From Marinobacter antarcticus (GTDB lineage Bacteria; Pseudomonadota; Gammaproteobacteria; Pseudomonadales; Oleiphilaceae), in the NCBI RefSeq assembly GCF_011049865.1, contig NZ_DRGY01000091.1, forward strand, positions 1-50,767: a stretch of 50,767 nucleotides of DNA. Reading direction: 5' to 3'. This document shows, in pieces, positions 18,227 through 27,385 of the stretch; within the stretch, counting starts at the first letter, position 1; each line of letters begins with the position of its first letter. A program made the translations under genes and the position numbers. The notes beneath the pieces were generated by a model. That model saw only the letters and a program-made list of their open reading frames with translations. It was not told the DNA's origin and made no database searches.

Positions 18227-18657
18227 AGTCACTTCTCCGTTTGAGGGTTGGTGAATCCGGCTGTAAACGCTCGCTGTCGTTTTTTTGTAATGATTGTCTT
18301 GTTGTTGGTTGTTTTGCTACCGGATTAACGACTGACAGGAAGCAACCGGGAGGGGCTGGATAAATTGCGGTTTTCTGGCAATACAGAAAATAAGGCAAAG
18401 CAGCTCATCTCGGTTACCACTTATCAACAAGCATAAGGATCCTGAGCCGAGTTACAAGGTTTTAACAAGAAACCGTCATCATTGAAGACGTATCCTGCAG
18501 GGGTGGAAGGGCAATTGGCAAGGGGTTTTGAAGGCCGTGCCAGTATGCCAAAATGCTTGCTTATCAGTTGCTTGACGCAACCCTTTTTTAAGGTCAGTCT
18601 TTAGGTCATTCGCCACACTGAGCGATTCCTGATTTATTTCGGAACGGAGCCCCCAAA
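18227..18657. other. Intergenic region, divergent proX and GST
   Basis: A 431-base non-coding gap that must hold the promoters of both divergent units. It is A/T-richer than its surroundings. A short hairpin GTTGC-TTGAC-GCAAC (18567-18581) followed by CCTTTTTT lies 68 bases before the GST start. Its 5-bp stem is too weak to call a terminator. No convincing sigma-70 promoter or small gene was found. Confidence 0.5.
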
Positions 18658-19275
18658 ATGAAGATTTTCGAAACAAAAACCGCACCTAACCCACGCCGGG
18701 TACGCATGTTCATGGCTGAGAAAGGGTTGTTGGAAAAAGCCGAATTCATTGAGATTGACCTTCAAAAAGGCGAGAACCTCACGCCCGAGTACGTAGCACG
18801 TAACCCCATGAAGAAAGTGCCTGTGATGGAGCTGGATGACGGAATCTGTATCTCCGAGACCATGGCCATTTGTCGTTACTTCGAGGAGAGCTATCCCGAA
18901 ACGCCAACGCTGTTGGGCGACACCCCGATTGAGAAAGCCACCATTGAGCAATGGGTCCGGTGGATCGAGTTCTACTTCTTTACGCCCACGGGCATGTGTT
19001 TCCAGCACACCAGCGGCTATTTTAAAGACCGGATGAACCCTATCAAGGAATGGGGCGAGGAATGCGGGAAGAGCGTTAACAAGTTTATGGCGTTCCTGGA
19101 CGGTCATCTTGCCGACCGGGAATTCATCTGTTGCGACCGCTTTACGGCTGCCGACATTAATGCATTCACCACGGTTGCGTTCGCCCGGGTTGTGAATATT
19201 CGCATCCTGCCTGAACACACTCACCTTCAGGCCTGGTATGACCGCATCAAGGCGCGTTCGTCTGCGCAGGTCTGA
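18658..19275 (+). CDS. Glutathione S-transferase family protein
   Basis: A 205-residue GST. The thioredoxin-like N-terminal domain has TAPNPRRVRMFMAEKG, the cis-Pro block KKVPVMELDDG and the glutathione-binding SETMAICRYFEE. A helical C-terminal domain follows with the conserved capping motif RFTAADINAF. A CGGAG ribosome site precedes ATG 18658. It is followed after 33 bases by a second GST gene, so the two probably form an operon. Substrate unknown; detoxification or stress defence is likely. Confidence 0.88.
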   Translation: MKIFETKTAPNPRRVRMFMAEKGLLEKAEFIEIDLQKGENLTPEYVARNPMKKVPVMELDDGICISETMAICRYFEESYPETPTLLGDTPIEKATIEQWVRWIEFYFFTPTGMCFQHTSGYFKDRMNPIKEWGEECGKSVNKFMAFLDGHLADREFICCDRFTAADINAFTTVAFARVVNIRILPEHTHLQAWYDRIKARSSAQV

Positions 19276-19308
19276 ACCACATACGCATGAGCTGTGCAGG
19301 AGGTTCGC

Positions 19309-19974
19309 TTGATTGATGTATACACGGCGCCAACGCCCAACGGATACAAGGTTACGGTACTGCTGGAAGAGATGGGTGTTGAGTACAACCTGATACCGAT
19401 AGACTTTTCCAAAAACGAGCAGAAAACGCCGGGGTTCCTGGCGTTGAATCCCAACGGCCGCATTCCGGTTATTGTGGATCGGGACAACGACGATTTTGTG
19501 GTGTTCGAGTCCGGCGCCATTATGATTTATCTGGCAGAAAAGTACGGGCAGTTTTATCCGCGAGATCCCAAAGTACGCTCCTGCGCACTTCAGTGGCTTA
19601 TGTTTCAGATGGGCGGCGTTGGCCCGATGATGGGGCAGGCCAATGTGTTTTACCGGTACTTTCCGGAAAAGATTCAGCCTGCGATTGATCGCTATCAGAA
19701 AGAGTGCAGGAGGCTGTTTGAGGTGCTCGACAGTCGGCTGGCAGAATCTCCGTATTTGGTAGGCGACGAACTTACCATCGCCGATTTTGCCAACTGGTGC
19801 TGGGTGCGCACGCACTCATGGTCCGGCGCATCGGTGGAAGGATTGGAGCATCTGAACCGCTGGATAGATGAGCTCTACGCCCGCCCGGGTTGCCAGTCCG
19901 GAATCAAAAAACCGGAGCGCCTGAAAAGCCCGGACGAACTGGTTAAACACGCCCAGAATATGGTGACCCGATAG
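19309..19974 (+). CDS. Nu-class glutathione S-transferase, YfcG-like
   Basis: A 221-residue GST of the YfcG/YghU type, which in E. coli acts as a disulfide-bond reductase. The N-terminus [20 protein letters not shown] and the blocks [12 protein letters not shown] and [13 protein letters not shown] match that group. The start is TTG 19309, five bases after a perfect AGGAGG (19298-19303). The GTG at 19294 lies upstream of that site and is unlikely. Paired with the preceding GST gene. Confidence 0.87.
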   Translation: MIDVYTAPTPNGYKVTVLLEEMGVEYNLIPIDFSKNEQKTPGFLALNPNGRIPVIVDRDNDDFVVFESGAIMIYLAEKYGQFYPRDPKVRSCALQWLMFQMGGVGPMMGQANVFYRYFPEKIQPAIDRYQKECRRLFEVLDSRLAESPYLVGDELTIADFANWCWVRTHSWSGASVEGLEHLNRWIDELYARPGCQSGIKKPERLKSPDELVKHAQNMVTR

Positions 19975-20026
19975 CGTCGGCGACGTAACGCTGACAAAGC
20001 GATCACGGTGTTTATTAGGAGGTAAT

Positions 20027-20638
20027 ATGAAGCAGGCGTCGCTTGAGTGCGCTCTGGGTGCGATAGACAAGGCAAATCGCGCAGACCCCAACCTCGAGAT
20101 CATGGCGGGTGAGTCCTTGCCCAGAGAGTATGTTTACAGCCTGCATATGACTCGTTGGCTGCATGAACTGGACGCCTCACCTTCGGAGCGAATGCAGATT
20201 GCCTGTCGTGCCCAGCATATGGAGCGCTGGAAAATGCCCCGGAGCGAATATCCCGAGGGCCGTAAATCCTATTACGAATGGCGCCAGGCCTGTGGCCGTA
20301 TGCACGGCCGCAGGGCCGCAGAGATTATGGCGGGCTGTGGCTATCCTGAGAGTGAGTGCGCGCGGGTCGAGGTGATTGTGACCAAGCGTGAGTTGCGCAA
20401 AGACGCAGACACCCAGCTTCTTGAAGACGTTGCCTGCATGGTGTTTCTGGAAAAATATTTCGCGCAATTTTACGCCGATAACGCGGAATACGAACGGGAG
20501 AAATGGCTGAGAATTGTGCGCCGTACCTGGGGCAAAATGTCGCCCCGTGCTCACGAGCGGGCTCTGGCGCTCTCGGTGAAGCTGCCCGGGCACTTGCAGT
20601 TGCTGATGCAAGAAGCCCTGGCGGATCCTGCTGCCTGA
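20027..20638 (+). CDS. DUF4202 family protein
   Basis: A 203-residue soluble protein recognised as DUF4202 by blocks such as HMTRWLHELD, ACRAQHMERWKMPRSEYP, YYEWRQACGRMH and LEDVACMVFLEKYF. Conserved His/Arg/Glu clusters recall HD-like helical proteins, but no enzymatic activity is known to me. Start ATG 20027 has an AGGAGG site. It lies between the GST pair and the end of the trp operon. Confidence 0.8.
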   Translation: MKQASLECALGAIDKANRADPNLEIMAGESLPREYVYSLHMTRWLHELDASPSERMQIACRAQHMERWKMPRSEYPEGRKSYYEWRQACGRMHGRRAAEIMAGCGYPESECARVEVIVTKRELRKDADTQLLEDVACMVFLEKYFAQFYADNAEYEREKWLRIVRRTWGKMSPRAHERALALSVKLPGHLQLLMQEALADPAA

Positions 20639-20674
20639 TTCACCAGGGCCGGGGTTGCGGACCTGTTTGGGCGT

Positions 20675-21493
20675 TCAACGCTCGGGGAAAAACAGTTCTT
20701 GAAGTTTCTCCCCCGGGTTCTCGGCCCGCATGAAGGATTCACCCACCAGAAACCCGTAAATACCGCGATCAGTCATGGCTTCCACATCCGTGCGGGTCAT
20801 AATGCCGCTTTCGGTGATCGCCAGGCGCTCTGCGCCAATGCGCTGGTGCAGTTCGAAGGTGGTGTCGAGTGACACATCAAAGCTGTGCAGATCACGGTTG
20901 TTGATGCCGATCAACGGCGTGGTCAGGGTCAGTGCGTCGTCCAGTTCCTCACCGTTGTGCACTTCTACCAACACATCCAAACCCGTTTCGTGGGCGATGC
21001 CCTCCAGTTCCTGCATTTGGTCTCTGGTGAGGCAGGCGGCGATCAGCAGTATGCAGTCGGCGCCCATGGAGCGGGCTTCGTATACCTGATAGGGCGCGAC
21101 CATAAAGTCTTTGCGGATAACGGGCAGGCTGCAGGCGTTGCGGGCGGCGATCAGATAGTCTTCGTGACCCTGGAAAAAATCGTGATCGGTGAGCACTGAC
21201 AGGCACGCAGCGCCGCCCTGTTCGTAGCTTTCGGCGATCTTGGCAGGTTCAAACGGATCGCGGAGTATGCCTTTGCTGGGTGAGGCTTTCTTGATCTCCG
21301 CAATGACCGCAGGCGTGCCGGCTTCGATACGCTGGCGCAGGGCATTGGTGAAACCTCTTGTGCCTGGCTGGTCGCCGGCTCGGGCTTTGAGATCTTCAAG
21401 GCTTGCGGTGCGCTTGCGAATGTCAATTTCTTCCCACTTTCTTGCGATGATTTTGCGCAGAATAGTGGGGGTTTTGTCGCTGTGTTTCGTCAT
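20675..21493 (-). CDS. trpC: Indole-3-glycerol phosphate synthase
   Basis: Converts carboxyphenylaminodeoxyribulose phosphate to indole glycerol phosphate in tryptophan biosynthesis. A 272-residue TIM barrel with [54 protein letters not shown] and ITESGI in the expected order. It is monofunctional, with no fused TrpF. The start ATG 21493 has AGGA upstream; the frame extends to 21517, overlapping trpD. Last gene of rpe-gph-trpEGDC. Confidence 0.95.
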   Translation of the reverse strand: MTKHSDKTPTILRKIIARKWEEIDIRKRTASLEDLKARAGDQPGTRGFTNALRQRIEAGTPAVIAEIKKASPSKGILRDPFEPAKIAESYEQGGAACLSVLTDHDFFQGHEDYLIAARNACSLPVIRKDFMVAPYQVYEARSMGADCILLIAACLTRDQMQELEGIAHETGLDVLVEVHNGEELDDALTLTTPLIGINNRDLHSFDVSLDTTFELHQRIGAERLAITESGIMTRTDVEAMTDRGIYGFLVGESFMRAENPGEKLQELFFPER

Positions 21494-21507
21494 TGAGTTG
21501 TCCTGGC

Positions 21508-22536
21508 TCAGAAACAATGGGAGAAATCGGCCAGCTCAGCGAGTTTGCCGGCGGCCAGGCCGGAGCCCATGGCGTCGAGGGCCATTTCAACGCCTGTTTT
21601 CGCTGTCGGCGCCAGACCGGCTATGTAGATAGCAGCGCCTGCGTTCAGGGCGATCAGATCCCGGGCTTTTTCGGCCGTTTCGTCGTGGCCGCGGCCAAAG
21701 GCGGCTTTGATCAGGTTCAGGGATTCTTCGGCGGTGTCGACCGTCAGGCCGACGAGACTCTGACTTTTAACGCCCAGGTCTTCCGGGGTGATGTCGTATT
21801 CGATGATCTCGCCGTTTTTCAGTTCAGCCACATGAGTGGCGCTGGCCAGGCTGATTTCGTCGAGGCCGTCTTTGGAGGCCACCACCATGATGTGCTCAGA
21901 GCCCAGCTTTTGTAGAACTTCGGCCATAGGGCGACACAGGGCTTTGCTGAAGACACCTAATAGTTGGCGTTTAACGCCGGCCGGGTTGGTCATGGGGCCG
22001 AGAATGTTAAACAGGGTGCGACAACCCAACTCCTTGCGCGGGCCAACGGCGTGCTTCATGGCACCGTGATGAGCCGGGGCAAACATGAAGCCGACGCCGA
22101 TCTGCTCGACGCAGCGGGCGACCTGTTCTGGTGTGAGGTTGAGGTTAATGCCGGCTTGTTCAATCAGGTCTGCGCTGCCGCTCTTGGACGACACCGCACG
22201 GTTGCCGTGTTTGGCCACAAAGCCGCCGGCGGCGGCGACCACAAAAGCGGAGGCGGAGGATACGTTGAACAGGTTGGCGCCGTCGCCGCCTGTGCCCACA
22301 ATGTCCACTAGCGGTTCTGCGTTGACGGTGACACCGGAGACCAGTTCGCGCATGACTTCCACCGCGCCGGTAATCTCGTCCACCGTTTCACTTTTAATGC
22401 GCAAGCCCATGAGCAGGGCGCCAATCTGAGCGTCGGTAGCCTCGCCCTTCATCACGGTGCGCATAACCTGCTTCATTTCTTCCCGGGACATGTCCAGGTT
22501 TTCAGCCACCCGGCTCAGTGCGTCTTTCATGTTCAT
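21508..22536 (-). CDS. trpD: Anthranilate phosphoribosyltransferase
   Basis: Transfers phosphoribose from PRPP to anthranilate. 342 residues with the family motif [33 protein letters not shown], and the anthranilate-site block [30 protein letters not shown]. It follows trpG after 14 bases and precedes trpC, the usual trpGDC order of pseudomonads. Confidence 0.96.
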   Translation of the reverse strand: MNMKDALSRVAENLDMSREEMKQVMRTVMKGEATDAQIGALLMGLRIKSETVDEITGAVEVMRELVSGVTVNAEPLVDIVGTGGDGANLFNVSSASAFVVAAAGGFVAKHGNRAVSSKSGSADLIEQAGINLNLTPEQVARCVEQIGVGFMFAPAHHGAMKHAVGPRKELGCRTLFNILGPMTNPAGVKRQLLGVFSKALCRPMAEVLQKLGSEHIMVVASKDGLDEISLASATHVAELKNGEIIEYDITPEDLGVKSQSLVGLTVDTAEESLNLIKAAFGRGHDETAEKARDLIALNAGAAIYIAGLAPTAKTGVEMALDAMGSGLAAGKLAELADFSHCF

Positions 22537-22550
22537 TGGATTCGCCTTTT

Positions 22551-23132
22551 TTATTGGGTTCGCAGGAAGTTGCGCAGAAGTTCGTGGCCCTGTTCGCTCA
22601 TGATCGACTCCGGGTGAAATTGCACCCCTTCGATGGCCAGGGTTTTGTGGCGCACGCCCATGATTTCTTCCACGCTGCCGTCGCTGTTGCGAGTCCAGGC
22701 GGTCATCTCCAGACAGTCCGGCAGGCTGGCTTGCTCAATGACCAGGCTGTGATAGCGCGTGGCCTGCAACGGGTTGTTAAGGCCGCGGAACACGCCGCTG
22801 TTCTGATGGTAAACCGGAGATACTTTGCCGTGCATCACGCGCCCGGCGCGGATGACGCTGCCGCCGAACACCTGGCCGATGGCCTGGTGGCCCAGGCAGA
22901 TGCCGAGTATGGGAATCTTGCCGGCAAAGTGCCGGATGACGTCCATGGACACTCCGGCCTCATTCGGCGTGCAGGGGCCAGGCGAGATCACCAGCCGTTC
23001 CGGGTTCAGCGCTTCAATCTGCGCCAGGGTGATTTCGTCGTTGCGGTGCACCTGCACATCCGCGCCCAGCTCTGCAAGATACTGCACCACGTTGTAGGTG
23101 AAGGAGTCATAGTTATCGAGCATTAAAAGCAT
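22551..23132 (-). CDS. trpG: Anthranilate synthase glutamine amidotransferase subunit
   Basis: Class I glutamine amidotransferase (193 residues) that supplies ammonia to TrpE. It has [12 protein letters not shown], the nucleophile Cys in [15 protein letters not shown], and the His-Glu pair in GVQFHPESI. It starts 15 bases after trpE. In P. aeruginosa trpE and trpG are separated by the pyocin cluster; here they are contiguous. It could also serve PabB, as some TrpG proteins do. Confidence 0.95.
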   Translation of the reverse strand: MLLMLDNYDSFTYNVVQYLAELGADVQVHRNDEITLAQIEALNPERLVISPGPCTPNEAGVSMDVIRHFAGKIPILGICLGHQAIGQVFGGSVIRAGRVMHGKVSPVYHQNSGVFRGLNNPLQATRYHSLVIEQASLPDCLEMTAWTRNSDGSVEEIMGVRHKTLAIEGVQFHPESIMSEQGHELLRNFLRTQ

Positions 23133-23147
23133 AATCTGTCCCTCGCC

Positions 23148-24635
23148 TCAGTGGTCAAAGTCGTTGTAGGTCATTGCCACTGCGCGAAAAATAGCGCGGC
23201 CCTTGTTCATGGTTTCTTTCCATTCAAGGCGAGGTATCGAGTCGGCAACAATGCCGGCGCCGGCTTGTATGTGCAGGGTGTTGTCTTTGATCACCGCGGT
23301 GCGGATGGCGATGGCCGTGTCCATGTTGCCGTTGAACGAGAGGTAACCCACGGCGCCGCCATACACTCCGCGTTTCACCGGTTCCAGCTCATCGATGATT
23401 TCCATGGCCCGGGTTTTTGGCGCGCCGCTCAATGTGCCCGCGGGCAAGGTGGCCTTGAGCACATCAAGGCAACTGGTGCCATCTTTTACCTGGCCGGTTA
23501 CGTTGGATACGATGTGCATCACGTGGGAGTAGCGCTCTACGGCCATTCTCTCGGTCAGCCGCACGGTGCCGGTTTCTGAAACGCGACCGGCGTCGTTACG
23601 GCCAAGATCAATCAGCATCAGGTGCTCGGCGATTTCTTTCGGGTCGGCCAGTAGTTCTGCCTCCAGCGCCCGGTCTTCTGCCTCGGTGGCGCCGCGCTTG
23701 CGGGTGCCAGCGATGGGGCGAACCGTCACTTCGCGATCTTCCATGCGCGCCAGAATTTCCGGCGACGAGCCCACAATGTGGAAGTCGTCCAGATCCAGAA
23801 AATACATGTATGGCGAAGGGTTAAGTACCCTCAGTGAGCGATACAGGTTCAGGGGCGGTGCTTCAAACGGGATCGACATGCGCTGGGAAATGACGGTCTG
23901 CATCACGTCACCGTCGAGCACGTAGTCTTTGATCTTGTCGACCGCCGCCTCGAATTTTTCCTGGCTGAAGCCGGAAACAAATTCGCTTTCATCCACGGTT
24001 TTGCCGCGCAGGTGTGCGGGTGTTTTCGGGGTGTTGGCGGTTTGTCGGTGCAGCTTCTGTTCCAGCTCGTCGAGCCGCAGTTGGGCGCGTTCGTAACCAC
24101 CTTCATCGGCCGGGTCCACGTGCACGATCAGGTGCAGCTTGCCGCGCAGGTTGTCGAACACCACCAACTCGTTGGATACCATCAGCAGTATATCGGGTGT
24201 GCCAATGCGGTCGGGCGGACAGCTGGTTGCAAGGCGTTTCTCGATGTAGCGCACGGTGTCGTAGCCAAAGTAGCCCACCAGCCCGCCGTTGAAACGGGGC
24301 AAGTCTTCCAGATCGGGGGCGTTGAAGCGCGCTTGATAGCTGGCAACAAACGCCAGCGGATCGTCGACATCGGCGCTTTCTGTCAATTCGCCATGCCGGC
24401 GGATTTCAATGCGGTGGTCGAATACTTTCAGTACTTCCTGGCTGGGTAGGCCAATGATCGAATAGCGACCCCATTTTTCGCCACCCTGTACCGATTCAAA
24501 CAGATAAGAATAGGGCCCGCCGGCCAGTTTCAGGTAGGTGCTCAAGGGGGTGTCCATGTCCGCAAGCACTTCGCGATACACGGGGATACGATTGAAGCCA
24601 GCCTGTGCCAGCTTGCTGAATTGTTCGGACGTCAT
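23148..24635 (-). CDS. trpE: Anthranilate synthase component I
   Basis: Forms anthranilate from chorismate with TrpG; 495 residues. The N-terminal part contains the tryptophan feedback region ([25 protein letters not shown]), and the C-terminal part the chorismate-binding domain ([77 protein letters not shown]). The start ATG 24635 follows an AGGAA site. A Trp-rich leader ORF lies upstream at 24702-24782. Confidence 0.97.
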   Translation of the reverse strand: MTSEQFSKLAQAGFNRIPVYREVLADMDTPLSTYLKLAGGPYSYLFESVQGGEKWGRYSIIGLPSQEVLKVFDHRIEIRRHGELTESADVDDPLAFVASYQARFNAPDLEDLPRFNGGLVGYFGYDTVRYIEKRLATSCPPDRIGTPDILLMVSNELVVFDNLRGKLHLIVHVDPADEGGYERAQLRLDELEQKLHRQTANTPKTPAHLRGKTVDESEFVSGFSQEKFEAAVDKIKDYVLDGDVMQTVISQRMSIPFEAPPLNLYRSLRVLNPSPYMYFLDLDDFHIVGSSPEILARMEDREVTVRPIAGTRKRGATEAEDRALEAELLADPKEIAEHLMLIDLGRNDAGRVSETGTVRLTERMAVERYSHVMHIVSNVTGQVKDGTSCLDVLKATLPAGTLSGAPKTRAMEIIDELEPVKRGVYGGAVGYLSFNGNMDTAIAIRTAVIKDNTLHIQAGAGIVADSIPRLEWKETMNKGRAIFRAVAMTYNDFDH

Positions 24636-24665
24636 GGTCGGGTTTCCTGGGATCTGATCTGCGTT

Positions 24666-24710
24666 CGAGCAGGCGCTCGTTGTCTTACGGGCTGAGAGTT
24701 TTCAGCCGGT
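24666..24710 (-). promoter_or_regulatory. trp leader RNA hairpins (attenuator-like, no U-tract)
   Basis: On the minus-strand transcript, segment 1 (plus 24702-24710, containing the leader stop codon) pairs with segment 2 (24687-24695) through eight base pairs and one mismatch. CGAGC/GCTCG (24675-24679 with 24666-24670) forms a second hairpin. GCCCGT of segment 2 can alternatively pair with ACGAGC of segment 3. This is the 1:2, 2:3, 3:4 layout of an attenuator, but the 3:4 stem is short and lacks a U-run. Confidence 0.5.
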
Positions 24711-24782
24711 ACGCCATCGCCACCATCGTGTTGCGCGGGGTGTAAGAATGCCTCGCGCTGAAGTCAGATTCAGTCCCTGCAC
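24702..24782 (-). CDS. trpL: Putative trp leader peptide (WWRW)
   Basis: A 26-residue ORF on the minus strand from GTG (plus 24780-24782) to TGA (plus 24702-24704), ending RWWRWRTG. A GGGAG ribosome site (plus 24792-24796) lies nine bases before the GTG. Three Trp codons in four positions just before the stop, 66 bases upstream of trpE, is the classic design of a ribosome-stalling leader. The trp operons of Pseudomonas putida are known to be attenuated. Alternative: chance occurrence in a GC-rich gap, which the ribosome site and position argue against. Confidence 0.7.
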   Translation of the reverse strand: MQGLNLTSARGILTPRATRWWRWRTG

Positions 24783-24808
24783 GGCAGGAATCTCCCGAAT
24801 TGAAAAGA

Positions 24809-24837
24809 ATGAAAGTTCAGTACCCCAGAGGTTACAA
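24809..24837 (-). promoter_or_regulatory. Candidate trp leader promoter
   Basis: On the minus strand TTGTAA (plus 24832-24837) and TTTCAT (plus 24809-24814) are separated by 17 bases. Transcription would start near 24802, about 20 bases before the leader GTG. The -35 overlaps the gph stop codon. Each hexamer matches the consensus at four of six positions. Confidence 0.4.
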
Positions 24838-25521
24838 AAGCTCGCTCAGGGAATCAACCACAGCGTCGGCCCCCAATGTGTGTACGGAGCGGCCAAAGTT
24901 GTAGCCATAGGTGACTACGACACAAGGAATGCCGGCTGCCTGAGCGGCACCAACGTCGGCGGCGGAGTCGCCGACCATCACAGTGACTCCACGGCTGCCC
25001 TGAAGTTTTTCCATCGCGTGAAGCAGCGGCGCCGAATCCGGTTTTTTTGTACTCAGCGTGTCACCGCCAATCACCAACTGGAAGTGATGCTCAAGACCCA
25101 TTTGCTCAAGCAACGGCGCCACAAACTGTTCAGGTTTGTTGGTTACAACGGCCATGCGGCAGCCACGATCATTCAACGCGTCCAGGCAGGCTTCAACGCC
25201 GGGGTAGACCGTTGAATACTGGCCGTTGAACTGTTGATAGTTCTGATAGAAAAGCGCCAGGGCATCGTCAAACAACGCGTCATCATTGAGAGTGGCAGGT
25301 TCCCAGTCGGCTTTGCCGGCCAGAGCGCGCCTTATCAATACGGGGGAGCCATGGCCTACCCATTGGTGTACCTGTTCAAGGCCGACGGGTTTGCGCCCCA
25401 GTTGTTCAAGGGTGAGGTCCACGGCGGCGGCCAGGTCTGGTGCGCTGTTTACCAGAGTGCCATCGAGATCGAACAATGCAACGCCAGGCCAACGAGCATT
25501 GAACAGGCCCGCCAAACTCAT
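24832..25521 (-). CDS. gph: Phosphoglycolate phosphatase
   Basis: HAD-superfamily hydrolase (229 residues) that dephosphorylates 2-phosphoglycolate formed by DNA repair or oxygenation. Motif I is [11 protein letters not shown], motif II Thr is in VVTNKP, the Lys is in [10 protein letters not shown] and motif IV is [11 protein letters not shown]. It overlaps the rpe stop by four bases (ATGA). The rpe-gph-trpE order is shared with pseudomonads. Confidence 0.93.
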   Translation of the reverse strand: MSLAGLFNARWPGVALFDLDGTLVNSAPDLAAAVDLTLEQLGRKPVGLEQVHQWVGHGSPVLIRRALAGKADWEPATLNDDALFDDALALFYQNYQQFNGQYSTVYPGVEACLDALNDRGCRMAVVTNKPEQFVAPLLEQMGLEHHFQLVIGGDTLSTKKPDSAPLLHAMEKLQGSRGVTVMVGDSAADVGAAQAAGIPCVVVTYGYNFGRSVHTLGADAVVDSLSELL

Positions 25522-26219
25522 TGGCCGGGAACCTTGTGGCTAAGCACTGTGCGTGCTTGCTCAAGTTCCACGCGCATCGCATCGATGGTGGTTTTGTAGT
25601 GGTCTGTGTTAAAGATAGCGGAGCCTGCCACAAAGGTGTCTGCGCCTGCTTCGGCAATTTCGCGGATGTTGTCTGTTTTCACACCGCCATCCACTTCCAG
25701 TCGAATGTTGTAGTTACTGGCATCGATGCGCTTACGGGCTTCGCGCAGCTTGTCCAGGGTGCCGGGAATGAACTTCTGACCACCAAAACCGGGGTTGACC
25801 GACATCATCAGAACCATGTCGAGCTTGTCCATTACATAATCCATATGGTTCAGAGAGGTGGCCGGGTTGAACACAAGGCCTGCCTTGCAGCCGCCCTCGC
25901 GAATAATTTGAAGGGAGCGATCAATATGCTTGGTCGCCTCCGGATGGAAGGTAATGTAGCTGGCGCCGGCGTCAATGAACATGCGAATCAGGTCGTCAAC
26001 CGGTGACACCATCAGGTGTACGTCTATGGGAGCGGTAACACCGTGCTTGCGCAGGGCTTCACACACCATTGGCCCGATGGTCAGGTTGGGCACGTAATGG
26101 TTGTCCATAACGTCAAAATGCACCACGTCTGCGCCAGCGGCCAGAACGTTATCCACCTCTTCGCCCAGGCGAGCAAAATCGGCAGACAGAATGGATGGGG
26201 CAATCAGGTAAGGGTTCAT
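25518..26219 (-). CDS. rpe: Ribulose-phosphate 3-epimerase
   Basis: Pentose phosphate pathway epimerase, a 233-residue TIM barrel with [43 protein letters not shown] and [10 protein letters not shown] carrying the metal and catalytic residues. ATG 26219 is the likely start. A TTG at 26237 would add six residues. First gene of the rpe-gph unit and divergent from the DUF3530 gene. Confidence 0.95.
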   Translation of the reverse strand: MNPYLIAPSILSADFARLGEEVDNVLAAGADVVHFDVMDNHYVPNLTIGPMVCEALRKHGVTAPIDVHLMVSPVDDLIRMFIDAGASYITFHPEATKHIDRSLQIIREGGCKAGLVFNPATSLNHMDYVMDKLDMVLMMSVNPGFGGQKFIPGTLDKLREARKRIDASNYNIRLEVDGGVKTDNIREIAEAGADTFVAGSAIFNTDHYKTTIDAMRVELEQARTVLSHKVPGQ

Positions 26220-26320
26220 CACGGCTCTCGCAAACAATTGGCAGTCATTGATAATGATGACAGTCTAGCAGCTCAGGAACGCTTTTTTATAGCCAGATTA
26301 TCGCCAAGGGAGCGGGAACT

Positions 26321-27349
26321 TTGCGCCGATTAAGAACATTGAGCCAAAGCAGTCATCATAAAAGCTGCCGTAAAAGCTATCGTAAAAACGGTCGCAACAA
26401 CCTCTGTAGTGGGCTTCTGGCTCTAATGCTGGCAGGCAGCGGGGCTCCAGCCGCTGCCCAGGAAGAGAGCGCGTCAGGCGTGCGCGACCAATCGCCGGTC
26501 AGTGATGTGCTTGGGGACGTGCGCGGCGCTGTATCATCGGGATTGGGTGAATGGGGTCTGAGTCGGAGATTTCCGGAAGCCGCGTTATGGCTTGATCTTG
26601 AAGGCGACGCCCGCACGTTGGCGCTTTTCTGGCCCGAGACGGAACTCCCCGCAAGGGGCGCGCTGATTGTTCTGGCAGATGAAGGCGAGAACGCGGAGTC
26701 GGGACTGGCGGGGCCCTTGGCCCGGGAATTGGCGGGTCGCAGGTTTGCGGTGCTCACTCTGGGTTTGGCGCCACCTCCCGCAGCGCTTGAGCAGACGCTG
26801 GAGGCGCCGCGCACAGAGTCTGAGGCCGAGCCTGAAGAAGCCCTGGTCGAAGCCAGAACCGAAATCAGGCCCGGAGAGCAAAATCAGAGCGCCAACAACA
26901 CCGCAACAATCGACGTGATGGCTTTGGAAACGGTGGGCGGGTTGGAAGACGCCTACCGGGAGCGTATTCGCGAAGAGCTTGCGGCAGGTGCTGCCGAACT
27001 TGCAAAACGTGATTATGAACTCATTGCGGTGGTCGGCTTAGGGCGTGGCAGTAACCACGTTGTATCCTATGCGGCGGCAGCTCAAGCCTCTCCCGCCCTG
27101 ATCTGGGTCGCTCCCAGATTCTATCCCCGAGATGCCAGCGAGGTGGTCGCGACGCTGGGGAGCGCCTCGGTTCCCCGGATTCTGGAGCTTTCATCATTCG
27201 GTGAGGGTATGCAGCGCAAAGCGGATCTGGAGCGCGCCGGCGTTGAAGGTTTCAGTCTGCAGTCTGTGGGGGCCAACGCTTCGTTTACGTCGAGAAACGG
27301 CAAGGCGCTTGCGGGCAGAATTTCAGCGTGGCTGCGGTTAGAGCAGTGA
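26321..27349 (+). CDS. DUF3530 family exported protein
   Basis: A 342-residue predicted exported protein. The probable start is TTG 26321, eight bases after GGGAG (26308-26312). A basic stretch of about 28 residues precedes a hydrophobic signal segment (LLALMLAGSG) ending near APAAAQ. The rest resembles the DUF3530 alpha/beta-hydrolase fold (ARGALIVLADEG, VVGLGRGSNHV). The elbow reads GLGRG instead of GxSxG, so catalysis is doubtful. A Glu-rich, low-complexity insertion lies near residues 155-195. Function unknown. Confidence 0.75.
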   Translation: MRRLRTLSQSSHHKSCRKSYRKNGRNNLCSGLLALMLAGSGAPAAAQEESASGVRDQSPVSDVLGDVRGAVSSGLGEWGLSRRFPEAALWLDLEGDARTLALFWPETELPARGALIVLADEGENAESGLAGPLARELAGRRFAVLTLGLAPPPAALEQTLEAPRTESEAEPEEALVEARTEIRPGEQNQSANNTATIDVMALETVGGLEDAYRERIREELAAGAAELAKRDYELIAVVGLGRGSNHVVSYAAAAQASPALIWVAPRFYPRDASEVVATLGSASVPRILELSSFGEGMQRKADLERAGVEGFSLQSVGANASFTSRNGKALAGRISAWLRLEQ

Positions 27350-27385
27350 TCCAGAGCAGTGATGCAAGGCAGCAATGACAGTTCG

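Noticed and set aside
18567..18589. GTTGC/GCAAC hairpin followed by T6 upstream of a GST gene
   Set aside because: The stem is only five base pairs and no plus-strand gene or leader ORF lies upstream, so it is likely chance.
18634..19815. 393-residue minus-strand ORF across two GST genes
   Set aside because: It spans the opposite strand of two well-supported GSTs and their gap. No recognisable domains.
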